From Candidatus Roizmanbacteria bacterium (lineage in GTDB: Bacteria; Patescibacteriota; Microgenomatia; UBA1406; GWC2-37-13): a stretch of 64,000 nt of DNA. Positions 40,692 through 48,949 of the stretch are shown in pieces; position 1 is the first letter of the stretch, and the number at the start of each line of letters is the position of its first letter. The stretch spans positions 1 through 64,000 of the forward strand of contig JAAZNM010000004.1 in the NCBI GenBank assembly GCA_012798265.1, read 5' to 3'. The notes under the pieces are model-generated. The model did no database searches. It was not told the origin of the DNA and saw nothing but the letters and a program-made list of their open reading frames with translations. Made by a program: the position numbers and the translations under genes.

Positions 40692-41402
40692 ATGTTAAGT
40701 CAAATGATAAAGGACTTTGAAGGGCTAAAAAATCCCAAAAAGGCCAAAGATCTTTCAAGATTCTTCAAAACCGATAAAGGCGAGTACGGCGAAGGTGATG
40801 TTTTCTTGGGAGTTGTCGTTCCCCTACAAAGACAGTTGTCAAAAAAATATCAGGATTTGAATTTGGGCGACTTGCAGCAATTGTTGTCCAGTAAAGTCCA
40901 TGAATATCGTCTGACATCATTGATGATTTTAGTTATAAAGTTTTCCAAAGCCAAAGAAAGAGAAAAAAAGGAGATAGTTGACTTTTATTTGAGGAATACG
41001 GTACGGATTAATAACTGGGATCTGGTTGATCTTTCGGCTCACTATATTTTAGGCAGATATCTGATTGACCGGGATAAAAAAATCATATACCGACTGGCAA
41101 AATCAAATAACCTTTGGGAAAAAAGGATAAGCGTCCTAACCACATTCTGGTTCATAAAAAACAACCAGTTTTCAGATAGTCTGAAGATTGCCGAAATATT
41201 GCTTAGGGATGAACATGACCTGATCCATAAGGCGGTCGGTTGGATGCTGCGTGAGATCGGCAAACGAAATCTGAAAACAGAGGAAGGCTTTTTAAACAAA
41301 TACTACAAGGAAATGCCGCGGACAATGCTTCGCTATGCCATTGAAAAATTTCCCGAAGGGAAAAGGCAGTTTTATCTTCAAAAAAACAAAGGCTCATCTT
41401 GA
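40692..41402 (+). CDS. AlkD-like DNA alkylation repair protein
   Basis: A 236-residue all-helical HEAT-like protein of the AlkC/AlkD family. Conserved segments are FFKTDKGEYGEGDVFLGVVVP near residue 25 (in parts), EYRLTSLMIL, NNWDLVDLSAHYILG with the DNA-facing Trp-Asp pair, RRISVLTTFW-like WEKRISVLTTFWFI, and HKAVGWMLREIGKR. AlkD excises N3- and N7-alkylated bases without base flipping. Length matches the family. The ATG at 40692 is preferred; longer frames overlap the ferredoxin gene. It lies 23 nt after that gene. Confidence 0.87.
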   Translation: MLSQMIKDFEGLKNPKKAKDLSRFFKTDKGEYGEGDVFLGVVVPLQRQLSKKYQDLNLGDLQQLLSSKVHEYRLTSLMILVIKFSKAKEREKKEIVDFYLRNTVRINNWDLVDLSAHYILGRYLIDRDKKIIYRLAKSNNLWEKRISVLTTFWFIKNNQFSDSLKIAEILLRDEHDLIHKAVGWMLREIGKRNLKTEEGFLNKYYKEMPRTMLRYAIEKFPEGKRQFYLQKNKGSS

Positions 41403-41448
41403 TTTTTCGTCTTAAAAACACAAGAAATGATAGAATTGGGGTCTAATT

Positions 41449-41832
41449 ATGACAAAGGAACGCTTGAATTCTTACTTTAAAACATTAACCCCTTTAACTC
41501 TGATTTTCATCATTTCTTTTGCCGCTTTTTCCAAAGACACCAAAAAAAAGGCAATTGAAGAAAGGGGTTATAGATGCGAATCTTGTGGTAATAACGAAGA
41601 TTATTTGTATCCCCATCATAAACTGCCGGAACAGATGGGAGGCAATGACTCGATAGAAAATCTATTTTTAGCTTGCGGTGATTGTCATCCGGGTTTGGAT
41701 AAAAAAGCGATAAGGCACGGGCTTCTGGCTGATGGTTTATCGGTCAGAGACGTATTAACCGACGAACCGGAATTGGTTGGCGACAGGAATAAATTTATGA
41801 AAGCCCTTCGTAGATTTGATCGAAAAATCTGA
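41449..41832 (+). CDS. HNH endonuclease domain protein with N-terminal hydrophobic segment
   Basis: A 127-residue protein whose C-terminal part is an HNH nuclease: CESCGN, then HHKLPEQMGGNDSIENLFLAC and DCHP, giving the zinc cysteines, the His pair and the Asn. The surprise is a hydrophobic stretch at residues 12-28 (ending IISFAAF), which looks like a signal or membrane anchor and would place the nuclease outside the cytoplasm. The ATG at 41449 follows a TAGAAT box by 12 nt. If translation began later the segment would be lost, but no good internal start is seen before the zinc site. Possible roles are extracellular DNA degradation or uptake processing. Confidence 0.75.
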   Translation: MTKERLNSYFKTLTPLTLIFIISFAAFSKDTKKKAIEERGYRCESCGNNEDYLYPHHKLPEQMGGNDSIENLFLACGDCHPGLDKKAIRHGLLADGLSVRDVLTDEPELVGDRNKFMKALRRFDRKI

Positions 41833-41858
41833 ATTTATTAATTCTATATAATCATAAT

Positions 41859-42281
41859 ATGAGAGGTCCGGAAGAAGGCCATCGGGAAAGACTTCCCAAA
41901 TTTGATTTGCGGAGTAACCAAGGTTGGATAGACAGCTATGGGACTATTCCCTATAGAATCAGATATTCGATAACTACATCGGATATAGTCAGTGATAAAG
42001 ATCCGGGACGTAACATGATTACTCCCAATACCGGCGGCGGTTTTTCTTTAAGCGTGTTTATCCACAAATCGGTTCCCAAACATTTTCGTCAGGCAGTCTT
42101 GTTACATGAACTAAAGGAAGCGGAGTATATGTATGGGGAGGAACGTTTGGAACAGAAAGAAGCTCATAAAAAAGCCGCTCAGGAGGCGGATAGTTATGCC
42201 CAGAAGTATCTTTCCCAGGACGAGTACAGGGCCTATAAAGAATGGAAATCAACCCTCATTGATCCATTCTCTGTTTCTTGA
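41859..42281 (+). CDS. Hypothetical protein with HELKE metalloprotease-like motif
   Basis: A 140-residue soluble protein. The central helix reads LLHELKEAEY, an HExxE/HExxH-like arrangement, followed by a His about 20 residues later (EAHKKAAQEAD) and DEYRAYKEWK. This resembles minimal zincin-like proteins often found in bacterial operons, but the third ligand is uncertain. A TATAAT box lies 6 nt before the ATG. It follows the HNH gene by 26 nt and ends at a palindromic hairpin. I cannot assign a substrate. Confidence 0.6.
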   Translation: MRGPEEGHRERLPKFDLRSNQGWIDSYGTIPYRIRYSITTSDIVSDKDPGRNMITPNTGGGFSLSVFIHKSVPKHFRQAVLLHELKEAEYMYGEERLEQKEAHKKAAQEADSYAQKYLSQDEYRAYKEWKSTLIDPFSVS

Positions 42282-42291
42282 CAAACTTTTG

Positions 42292-42316
42292 TTTTTACAC
42301 CTTAGAGGTGTAAAAA
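42292..42316. terminator. Perfect palindromic hairpin between convergent genes
   Basis: TTTTTACACCT (42292-42302) and AGGTGTAAAAA (42306-42316) form an 11-bp perfect stem with a 3-nt loop. It lies between convergent genes, so a bidirectional terminator is most likely. The stem is A/T-sided rather than GC-rich. Confidence 0.6.
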
Positions 42317-42368
42317 TCTATTTATTTAACTACTGCCTTGATTAGAAATATTATTTGGCAAGACACGC

Positions 42369-43610
42369 TTAAACCTTTTCTTCCCTAAACGCTTTTGCCA
42401 ACTGATCAATGTCTTTTTTAGTGTGGACGGCACTTATTTGGACTCTGATCTCGTCGCGGCCTTTGGGTACGACCGGGTAGCTGATATTGGTGACGATAAT
42501 GTTTTTTTTGAAAAGCCTGGTGACTAAAACGTTGGTTTTAACAGGATCACCAATAAGTACCGGTTGGATGGGGTGGTTTGAGTTGGCGGCAAAGGTAAAA
42601 CCGGCAGCTTCCATCTGTTTTTTAAAATAGACGACATTGTTTCTTAAACTTTTCAATAATTTTTTGCCAGCAGGTTTGTCTAAAAGTTGGACGGCCGTTA
42701 GAGCGGCGGCAGCTGTGCCGGGCGGAATTGAGTTGGAATAGATATAGGTGGCGGCCGACTCCCTTAGATAATCAACGATCGTCTGATTGGCTGCCGCATA
42801 TCCGCCATCAGCCCCAAAAGCCTTACCAAATGTTCCGATAAGAACATCGGCTTCAATGCCGGCGATTTCTTCAATACCCCGGCCGGTTTTTCCGGCGACG
42901 CCAACGCCATGGGCGTCATCGACAACAAGCAAAACTCCGTTTTCATACTCTTTATCGTATCTGTCAACCACAGTTCTTATTTTTTTTAGTTCCTGATATT
43001 CGCCTAACATGCTAAAAACCCCGTCGGTTATAACCAAAGCTCTTTTATAGATTTTTTTATTGTTTTCCAAGACGGTGGCCAAATGATTCGGATCCATATG
43101 TTTAAAAATTGTCCGTTGTTCTTTAGGTAGGTTGGCAATCCTTATTCCGTCAATAATACTGCGGTGGTTTAAAGCATCGGAGATGACAATGGCATTGGAA
43201 TCAACCAGCGAGTCTTTGTTCTGACCGGCAAGAAGGCAGAATATAACCGCCATATTAGTTGCAAAAGCTGAAGAAAAAACCATCGCATCATCTTTTTTGT
43301 GAAATTTGGCAACGGCTTTTTCCAATTCTTTATGGATCTTAAGGCTGCCGGAGATAAAACGGACCGCTCCCGGTCCGGTCCCATATTTTTTCGACGAGGC
43401 GTGTTCGGCTTTTCTCAAAGCCGGATGATGGCGCAGTCCAAGATAATCATTGGAGTTGAAAACCTGGAACTTTTTTTTGCCGATGATCGCATGGGGTGAC
43501 TTTTCTTTGGTAAACCCTTCAATAACTTTTTCAAAACGTTTTGAGGTTTTGGTTTTATCGATACGGGCGACTTCATTATTTAATATTGAGAAAAAATTTT
43601 TCCGTGGCAT
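42369..43610 (-). CDS. kbl: Glycine C-acetyltransferase (2-amino-3-ketobutyrate CoA ligase) type enzyme
   Basis: A 413-residue PLP enzyme of the alpha-oxoamine synthase family. It shows NSNDYLGL, YGTGPGAVRFISG (glycine-loop), DALNHRSIIDG, VDDAHGVGV with the PLP-pairing Asp and GTFGKAFGADGGY with the Lys that binds PLP. Members make KBL, serine palmitoyltransferase, 8-amino-7-oxononanoate synthase or 5-aminolevulinate synthase. The gene next to it (43612-44556, 1-nt gap) encodes a threonine dehydrogenase-like enzyme, which points to KBL: 2-amino-3-ketobutyrate plus CoA to glycine and acetyl-CoA. The N-terminal 30 residues are Lys-rich. Confidence 0.86.
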   Translation of the reverse strand: MPRKNFFSILNNEVARIDKTKTSKRFEKVIEGFTKEKSPHAIIGKKKFQVFNSNDYLGLRHHPALRKAEHASSKKYGTGPGAVRFISGSLKIHKELEKAVAKFHKKDDAMVFSSAFATNMAVIFCLLAGQNKDSLVDSNAIVISDALNHRSIIDGIRIANLPKEQRTIFKHMDPNHLATVLENNKKIYKRALVITDGVFSMLGEYQELKKIRTVVDRYDKEYENGVLLVVDDAHGVGVAGKTGRGIEEIAGIEADVLIGTFGKAFGADGGYAAANQTIVDYLRESAATYIYSNSIPPGTAAAALTAVQLLDKPAGKKLLKSLRNNVVYFKKQMEAAGFTFAANSNHPIQPVLIGDPVKTNVLVTRLFKKNIIVTNISYPVVPKGRDEIRVQISAVHTKKDIDQLAKAFREEKV

Positions 43611-43611
43611 A

Positions 43612-44556
43612 TTATTTATTGGAAATTTTTAACTTTAATCCGTTGAACATGATTTTAGTCATTTTTTTAAGATCGTATTGGTGACTCCAACCCCAGTCGC
43701 GTCTGGCTTGCGAATCGTCAATACTTTTTGGCCAAGAGTCGGCGATCTTTTGCCGCTGATCAGGTTTGTAGTCGCATTTGAATCCGGGAGACAGTTTTTT
43801 GATTTGCTCAACTAGCTCTTCCGGGGAAAAATTAATCGCTCCGAAGTTATAGCTGGTACGTATGGAAATTCTTTCAGATGATGCCCCCATTAATTTTATG
43901 GTGCCGTTTATCGCATCATCTATATACATCATCGGTAAGCGAGTATCTTTTTTCAGGAAACAAGTGTATTTGTTGTCGCTGATGGCTCCGTAAAAAATAT
44001 GGACGGAATATTCGGTGGTGCCGTCTCCCGGAGGGGTTTTATAACCTATAAGTCCGGGATAACGGAGACTGCGGACGTCAACCTGATATTTTATGAAATA
44101 ATATTGACATAAAAGTTCGCCGGCGACTTTATTGACCCCATACATAGTTGTTGGTTCAAGGACTGTATGTTGCGGGGTATTGTTTTTTTTGGTTGTTGGC
44201 CCGAAAGCGGCGATTGAGCTTGGCCAAAAAACCTTGAGTTTGTATTTGACGGCAAGATCCAATACTTTTTTCAAGCTGCCGAGGTTGATTTCCCAAGCGA
44301 GATTCGGACTCTTCTCGCTGGCAACCGAAAGTAGTCCGGCCAGATGGTAAACCGTTCCGATATGATGTTTTTTTATGATTTTTTCCAGATTTTTTTCATC
44401 GCGGACATCGCCTTTTTCCGAGATGACGTCAAATTGATTATGAATCGTACTGTGCGATAGAGTAACAATCTCATTTTTCTTGCACTTTTTCCTAAGGGCC
44501 AAAACCAAATCGGTGCCGACTAACCCATAAGCGCCGGTGACCAGTATTTTTTTCAT
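43612..44556 (-). CDS. NAD-dependent L-threonine 3-dehydrogenase, SDR type
   Basis: A 314-residue extended short-chain dehydrogenase. The Rossmann motif is TGAYGLVGTDLV, the acidic turn DVRDEKNL, and the catalytic YxxxK is YGVNKVAGE with Ser in WPSSIAAFGP. The segment LRYPGLIGYKTPPGDGTTEYSVHIFYGAI with a following YMYIDDAINGT-type element (here MMYIDDAINGT) is characteristic of SDR-type threonine dehydrogenases, as opposed to zinc-dependent Tdh. It oxidises L-threonine to 2-amino-3-ketobutyrate, which the adjacent KBL-type enzyme cleaves. A TAGAAT box lies 7 nt before the ATG. Epimerases share the fold but not the YSVHIFY segment. Confidence 0.85.
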   Translation of the reverse strand: MKKILVTGAYGLVGTDLVLALRKKCKKNEIVTLSHSTIHNQFDVISEKGDVRDEKNLEKIIKKHHIGTVYHLAGLLSVASEKSPNLAWEINLGSLKKVLDLAVKYKLKVFWPSSIAAFGPTTKKNNTPQHTVLEPTTMYGVNKVAGELLCQYYFIKYQVDVRSLRYPGLIGYKTPPGDGTTEYSVHIFYGAISDNKYTCFLKKDTRLPMMYIDDAINGTIKLMGASSERISIRTSYNFGAINFSPEELVEQIKKLSPGFKCDYKPDQRQKIADSWPKSIDDSQARRDWGWSHQYDLKKMTKIMFNGLKLKISNK

Positions 44557-44643
44557 ATAGCCTATTCTACTAAATTACCAAAAGCCGGACCAATTTTTGA
44601 TTTTAAATTTAGAATTTATAATTCTAATGTGGACTATAATCCA

Positions 44644-44695
44644 TTGACAAACGAAGTTTTTCAAGTTATAAAGTTATTCAAGTCCATAAAGTCAT
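44644..44695 (+). promoter_or_regulatory. Direct repeats next to a TTGACA box
   Basis: TTGACA at 44644-44649 is followed 17 nt later by TATAAA-like sequence. Two near-identical direct repeats, TCAAGT-TATAAAGTTAT (44661-44677) and TCAAGT-CCATAAAGTCAT (44678-44695), cover the expected -10 and start region. They may be a regulatory site for the zinc-ribbon gene at 44748. The rest of 44557-44747 is AT-rich and shows nothing else. Confidence 0.35.
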
Positions 44696-44747
44696 TGATT
44701 TTGATAAACTGGTTACTTGATGAGCTTATTACTAGTTTTTAATTTAT

Positions 44748-45215
44748 ATGGATGACAACAATAAATGTCCCAAGTGCGGATCGGCTTTGGGGGAAGTGGT
44801 GACGACCAAATCTGGTAAAAGGTTACAACGTTGTTCAGCCGGCAGCTGGAACGAAGGCAAGGTTGAAGGCTGTGACTATGTTAAGTGGTTGCCTTTTGAG
44901 CCGCAGGCCCTTGATGAGAAATGTCCCAAATGCGGCGCTCCACTGATGCTTAATGTCACCCGTTTTGGAAAAAGAATGAAAAAATGTTCGACCAACCGTT
45001 GGGATCCTCAAACAAAAACAGCGTCCGGATGCGACTATATCGAGTGGATAAAGGCCACGACGGAGAATCTTGACGAAGACTGCCCGAAATGCGGTAGTAA
45101 GTTAGTGATGGTAACGACATCGGCGGGAAAGCGTTTTAAAAAATGTTCGACCAACCAGTGGGATCGGGAAAACAAAACAGCCACAGGTTGCGACTATATC
45201 GAGTGGCAAAAATAA
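44748..45215 (+). CDS. Triple topoisomerase-like zinc-ribbon protein
   Basis: A 155-residue protein built from three tandem copies of a four-Cys module, roughly residues 6-47, 58-101 and 110-154. Each has CPKCG, a strand with GKR, KCS or RCS with Trp a few residues on, and GCDY. This is the C-terminal zinc-ribbon repeat of topoisomerase I, here as a free protein without the topoisomerase core. Such ribbons bind single-stranded nucleic acid or RNA polymerase. The modules differ enough to be old duplications. A perfect hairpin terminator (45260-45283) follows the gene. Confidence 0.85.
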   Translation: MDDNNKCPKCGSALGEVVTTKSGKRLQRCSAGSWNEGKVEGCDYVKWLPFEPQALDEKCPKCGAPLMLNVTRFGKRMKKCSTNRWDPQTKTASGCDYIEWIKATTENLDEDCPKCGSKLVMVTTSAGKRFKKCSTNQWDRENKTATGCDYIEWQK

Positions 45216-45259
45216 GCCTTTTTTGGTAAAATACTCCTTAATAAACCACATATAGTGCT

Positions 45260-45283
45260 GACACGCTATTGCGTGTCTTTTTT
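45260..45283 (+). terminator. Rho-independent terminator upstream of typA
   Basis: GACACGC (45260-45266), a TATT loop and GCGTGTC (45271-45277) followed by T6. It closes the zinc-ribbon gene. A TAAAAT box near 45229 lies upstream of it, so it could also act as an attenuator in the leader of typA, which begins 20 nt after it. Confidence 0.85.
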
Positions 45284-45302
45284 ATTGGTATCAGTCAATA
45301 TT

Positions 45303-47135
45303 ATGGAAATTAGAAATATTGCCATCATAGCCCACGTTGATCACGGAAAGACCACTTTGGTGGATGCTATGCTTAAACAGACAAAAACATTCCGCGACAA
45401 TCAAAAGGAAATGAGCCAGACTTTGATCATGGATTCGAATGATCTGGAAAAAGAAAAAGGAATTACGATTTTGGCAAAAAACACATCGGTCTATTATCGT
45501 GGCACAAAAATAAACATTATCGACACTCCCGGTCATGCCGACTTTGGTGGTGAGGTGGAAAGAACCATTAATATGGCGGACGGAGCGATCCTTTTGGTTG
45601 ATGCCGCCGAAGGGCCTTTGCCCCAAACCAAGTTCGTTTTGAAAAAAGCCCTCCAATCAGGATTAAAAATAATATTGGTTATAAACAAGGTAGATAAAAA
45701 GGACGCCAGGCCGGCAGAGATTTTAAGCCAGGTCGAAGACCTTTTTTTGGACCTTGCCGAAGATTCCTCATCTTTGCATTTTGTGACCTTATACGCAGTA
45801 GGGCGAGACGGAAAAGCTTTTTTCAACTGTCCGGAAAAGTATTCTGACGATGGGCACGACGATCTGCAGCCCTTGTTCGAAACCATCCTAAAAGAGGTGC
45901 CGAATTCGGTAGTCAACGAGGATAAACCTTTTCAAATGCTTATTTCCACCCTTGATTATGACAATTACGTCGGAAAACTTTGCATCGGCAAGGTCCACCA
46001 AGGCGTTTTGAAAAAAGACCAGCCGATAATCTTGGTTGAGAATCAGAAAGTAATCGGCAGTTACAAAGCCCAAAAACTTTATACAACAGTCGGGTTACAA
46101 AGACAAGAAGTCAATGAGGTGTCGTCAGGAGATATCGTTACCATAGCCGGTATTCCCCAGTTGACTATCGGTCAGACAGTTTGCGATCCGGTTCTTCCGG
46201 AAAGTCTGCCGACAATTGCGGTAAGCGAGCCGACCATAAAGATCAGTCTTGGAGCCAATACAAGTCCCTTTAGCGGTCGCGAAGGAAAATACTGCACTTC
46301 CCGCCAGATCAGGGAACGGTTGATGAAGGAAAAAGAGGTTAATCTGGGTTTACGGATAGAAGACGACCCTCAGACCGGTAAGTTTGTCGTCTCCGGTCGG
46401 GGAGAGCTTCATCTGGCAATATTGATCGAGTCGATGAGGCGGGAAGGGTACGAGATGGAGGTTTCCAAACCACAGGTAATCTATAAAAAAGTCAATAACG
46501 AACTTTGCGAACCGTATGAAGAAGTGACTATCGAGGTTGATAAGGAGTTCGTTGGTTTGGTCAATGAAGAAATGGGTAAACGGCGCGCGATTATGATTGA
46601 CCACAAAGAAACCAGTCAAAACTCGACCGTGAGGCTTATTTTTAAAATTTCCAGCCAAAATCTGTTGGGAATCAGGAACAGTCTTTTGACAAAAACCCGG
46701 GGAACGGTCCAAATAAGTTCCTATTTTTTGGGTTTCGAAAAAACTGGACCAAAGATGGGTTCTTTGAGAAACGGCGCTTTGATAGCTACTAAAAGCGGTA
46801 CGACTCTTTCTTACGGCTTAATCAACGCCCAGGAAAGAGGGGTCCTTTTTGTCGGTATGGGAGTGGAAGTTTATGAAGGAATGATCGTTGGTTTGGCAAG
46901 CAGAACCGATGATATCGAGGTGAATGTCTGCAAGGCTAAACAGTTAACTAACAATCGGTCGAAAGGTGAAGGGGTTACCGCTGCCTTGACTCCGGCAACC
47001 ATCCTGAATTTAGAGCAGTCGCTGGACTTTATAAACGATGATGAATTGCTTGAAGTCACTCCTTTAAATTTGCGTCTGAGGAAAAAGCTTCTTACCGAGT
47101 CGGAAAGACGAGTACAGCGCCGTCAGGACCGATAA
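45303..47135 (+). CDS. typA: TypA/BipA ribosome-associated translational GTPase
   Basis: A 610-residue GTPase of the elongation-factor family. G1 is AHVDHGKTT, the switch region KGITILAKNTS, G3 DTPGHADFGGEVER, G4 NKVDKKDARP; then domains II, III and the BipA-specific C-terminal domain with RGTVQISSYFLGFEK-type segment and MGSLRNGALIATKSG. BipA helps 50S assembly and growth under stress or cold. Length matches the family (600-620). The ATG at 45303 starts MEIRNIAIIAHVDH exactly as in homologues; longer frames run into the terminator hairpin. The 3' end overlaps the convergent acyltransferase gene by 72 nt. Confidence 0.95.
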   Translation: MEIRNIAIIAHVDHGKTTLVDAMLKQTKTFRDNQKEMSQTLIMDSNDLEKEKGITILAKNTSVYYRGTKINIIDTPGHADFGGEVERTINMADGAILLVDAAEGPLPQTKFVLKKALQSGLKIILVINKVDKKDARPAEILSQVEDLFLDLAEDSSSLHFVTLYAVGRDGKAFFNCPEKYSDDGHDDLQPLFETILKEVPNSVVNEDKPFQMLISTLDYDNYVGKLCIGKVHQGVLKKDQPIILVENQKVIGSYKAQKLYTTVGLQRQEVNEVSSGDIVTIAGIPQLTIGQTVCDPVLPESLPTIAVSEPTIKISLGANTSPFSGREGKYCTSRQIRERLMKEKEVNLGLRIEDDPQTGKFVVSGRGELHLAILIESMRREGYEMEVSKPQVIYKKVNNELCEPYEEVTIEVDKEFVGLVNEEMGKRRAIMIDHKETSQNSTVRLIFKISSQNLLGIRNSLLTKTRGTVQISSYFLGFEKTGPKMGSLRNGALIATKSGTTLSYGLINAQERGVLFVGMGVEVYEGMIVGLASRTDDIEVNVCKAKQLTNNRSKGEGVTAALTPATILNLEQSLDFINDDELLEVTPLNLRLRKKLLTESERRVQRRQDR

Positions 47136-48083
47136 AATCAACTGCAAGATAACGCTAAGAAACAAAACGACAATTGTAAATCCAATCCAGTCGAGCCGGC
47201 GATAAACAGGAGTGTGAAAGATAAAATAAATAACAATGTAATGTATAAAAAAAAGCGAATAGGAATGACGGCTGAAAAAACCGAAGATTTTGTTTACCAA
47301 ACCTAATTGATAAAGAAATTTTTTGTGGAAGAAGTAAAGTAAGCTTGTCCAGAAAATGCCGTAGGACAGATAATATAAATTAGGCGGATATTTGTTGTTT
47401 TGAAAAATCATGGAGTGACCGGTTTGTTTTATGAGGAACCAAAAACAGATAAAGAAAAGACCAGCGGGTATGATCGACTTCGACGGCGAACAGCCATTTT
47501 TTTCCCAGTCTGCCAGATAATAGCTGAAGATTATAATGGTACTCCAAGGTAACCACATGATCAATCTATAGTCAAACGGAGGATAATGGTTAAGGAAAAT
47601 AAAACCGCTTGCCAGGGAAGCCATAGAAAAAACCGCAAACAAGACCGGCAATTTTTTCTTAACTGCGTAAACAAAGGGAGTCAATATGACAAAATAAATG
47701 AACAAAACCACCAGCCAATTGATATCGACTCCGCCGGTCAACGTCAAGTTTCTTATGATTATGTCGAGGTTTATTTTTTTCGGTTCGAAAAAAAAGACCA
47801 GCAGGAAATAAAATAGCAGAAAAACATAGTATGGGACAAGCAACCTGATAACCCTTTTTTTGAAAAACGGGAAAAACCCGGAAAGATCGGCTGCCGGTTG
47901 ATGATAATAAATGTAGGAAGAACAAAAAACAAATATCGGGACGACGAAATGGATAATGTCCCAAAGCCTATAAACGGATTTTATACTTAGGAAGTAAGCG
48001 GTTGTATGGGTGAGGATCATTATCAAAATCGCCAATCCTCTAAGAAAGTCAAGAGTTTTGTTTCTTGGTTTGTTTTTTGTCAT
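47064..48083 (-). CDS. Acyltransferase 3 family membrane protein
   Basis: A 339-residue protein with about ten TM helices. The start has the family motif RNKTLDFLRGLAILIMILTHTTAY (in parts), with the catalytic-type His in ILTH, and further on the FFKKRVIRLLVPYYVF segment with the conserved Arg. Acyltransferase 3 proteins O-acylate sugars of the envelope (peptidoglycan, capsule, exopolysaccharide). The gene follows a 43-residue small protein gene on the same strand with 8 nt between. The last 24 codons overlap the end of typA, an unusually long convergent overlap. Confidence 0.85.
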   Translation of the reverse strand: MTKNKPRNKTLDFLRGLAILIMILTHTTAYFLSIKSVYRLWDIIHFVVPIFVFCSSYIYYHQPAADLSGFFPFFKKRVIRLLVPYYVFLLFYFLLVFFFEPKKINLDIIIRNLTLTGGVDINWLVVLFIYFVILTPFVYAVKKKLPVLFAVFSMASLASGFIFLNHYPPFDYRLIMWLPWSTIIIFSYYLADWEKNGCSPSKSIIPAGLFFICFWFLIKQTGHSMIFQNNKYPPNLYYLSYGIFWTSLLYFFHKKFLYQLGLVNKIFGFFSRHSYSLFFIHYIVIYFIFHTPVYRRLDWIGFTIVVLFLSVILQLILSVLTALYSSFRLGKKLFPQTQI

Positions 48084-48091
48084 CTGAAAGT

Positions 48092-48223
48092 TTAATTGTC
48101 CAGAGGGTCAACGTCAATCTGATAAGGTTTATCCTTTGTTCCTTTATAGGTTTTTGCCGTCGCTCCTACTTTAAGAACGCCGATTCTTTTCAGAAAGTCG
48201 ATGATTTTTTTAATCATATCCAT
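48092..48223 (-). CDS. Small 43-residue protein upstream of the acyltransferase
   Basis: A short frame with an amphipathic, Lys-rich N-terminal helix (MIKKIIDFLKRIGVL) and a polar tail (TAKTYKGTKDKPYQIDVDPLDN, here given in outline). A TAAAAT box lies 8 nt upstream of its ATG on the minus strand, and its stop is 8 nt before the acyltransferase ATG, so it is the first gene of that transcript. No family is recognised. The rest of 48224-48378 contains divergent promoter sequence only. Confidence 0.5.
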   Translation of the reverse strand: MDMIKKIIDFLKRIGVLKVGATAKTYKGTKDKPYQIDVDPLDN

Positions 48224-48378
48224 AATTTACAATTTTAAAGTATTTAAACAAATATGTATACTGCTCAACTTTTGAGCTTTGATTTTACAATATGCCTAAC
48301 GCATCTTTAAAAAATTTGCAAGCGAAGGGGTGCAAATTTGACTTGGAGAATAGAGATTTATATACTTTGTATATCAAA

Positions 48379-48888
48379 ATGGGAAAAGGAGTTGCTATTT
48401 TACCGATAGTTTTTGTCATCTTGGCTTTTGGACTGGGTTTGGGTATCGGTGTTAAGATTTTATCGCCGAGATTGAGTCCTTCAACAAACCCGCCCCAGGC
48501 AATTAATTCTAAAGTCCAAGTTCCCTTGCCTTCAGGAGAGGATACGATCAGGACTTTTTTTAATCTGATTCAAGAAAAAAAACCTAACGAGGCTTTAAAG
48601 ATGTTAACGGTTTCCTATATCGGTAACGATTGCTCAAGAACTTCGTGGTTGAACCAGTTCAAAAGCTTTGAAAATGTTTCTGTGGACAAAATTGATTTGG
48701 AAAACGGCAGCTCGGCCAACGGCAAAAAAATTTATAAAGTCACGATAAGCGCCAGAATGTTGCCAACGGCCACCTCGGCTCCGATTCCCAACTATGGTTG
48801 GGAAAACGGACAAAATGTCAGATGGATAACTTTAAGTGAAAACAATAAGAACATTTGGAAGATAGCCGGAATCAGTACCGGCCCATAA
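48379..48888 (+). CDS. Hypothetical anchored extracytoplasmic protein
   Basis: A 169-residue protein with an N-terminal TM helix (about residues 5-27), a Pro/Ser linker (LSPRLSPSTNPPQ) and a small alpha/beta domain resembling NTF2-like or lumazine-binding folds: EDTIRTFFNLIQEKKPNEALKML-type first helices, FKSFENVSVDKI, a KIYKVTISARM strand and a final WKIAGI strand. Such domains are common as wall-side ligand-binding units. The ATG at 48379 is preferred because a TATACT box stands 12 nt before it; an earlier ATG at 48292 directly abuts a TACAAT box. Confidence 0.55.
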   Translation: MGKGVAILPIVFVILAFGLGLGIGVKILSPRLSPSTNPPQAINSKVQVPLPSGEDTIRTFFNLIQEKKPNEALKMLTVSYIGNDCSRTSWLNQFKSFENVSVDKIDLENGSSANGKKIYKVTISARMLPTATSAPIPNYGWENGQNVRWITLSENNKNIWKIAGISTGP

Positions 48889-48949
48889 TCCCGATGTCTA
48901 AGCTTCATCGTTAAATATTTATTTTTTGCCGGTATAATATTCATAGATT

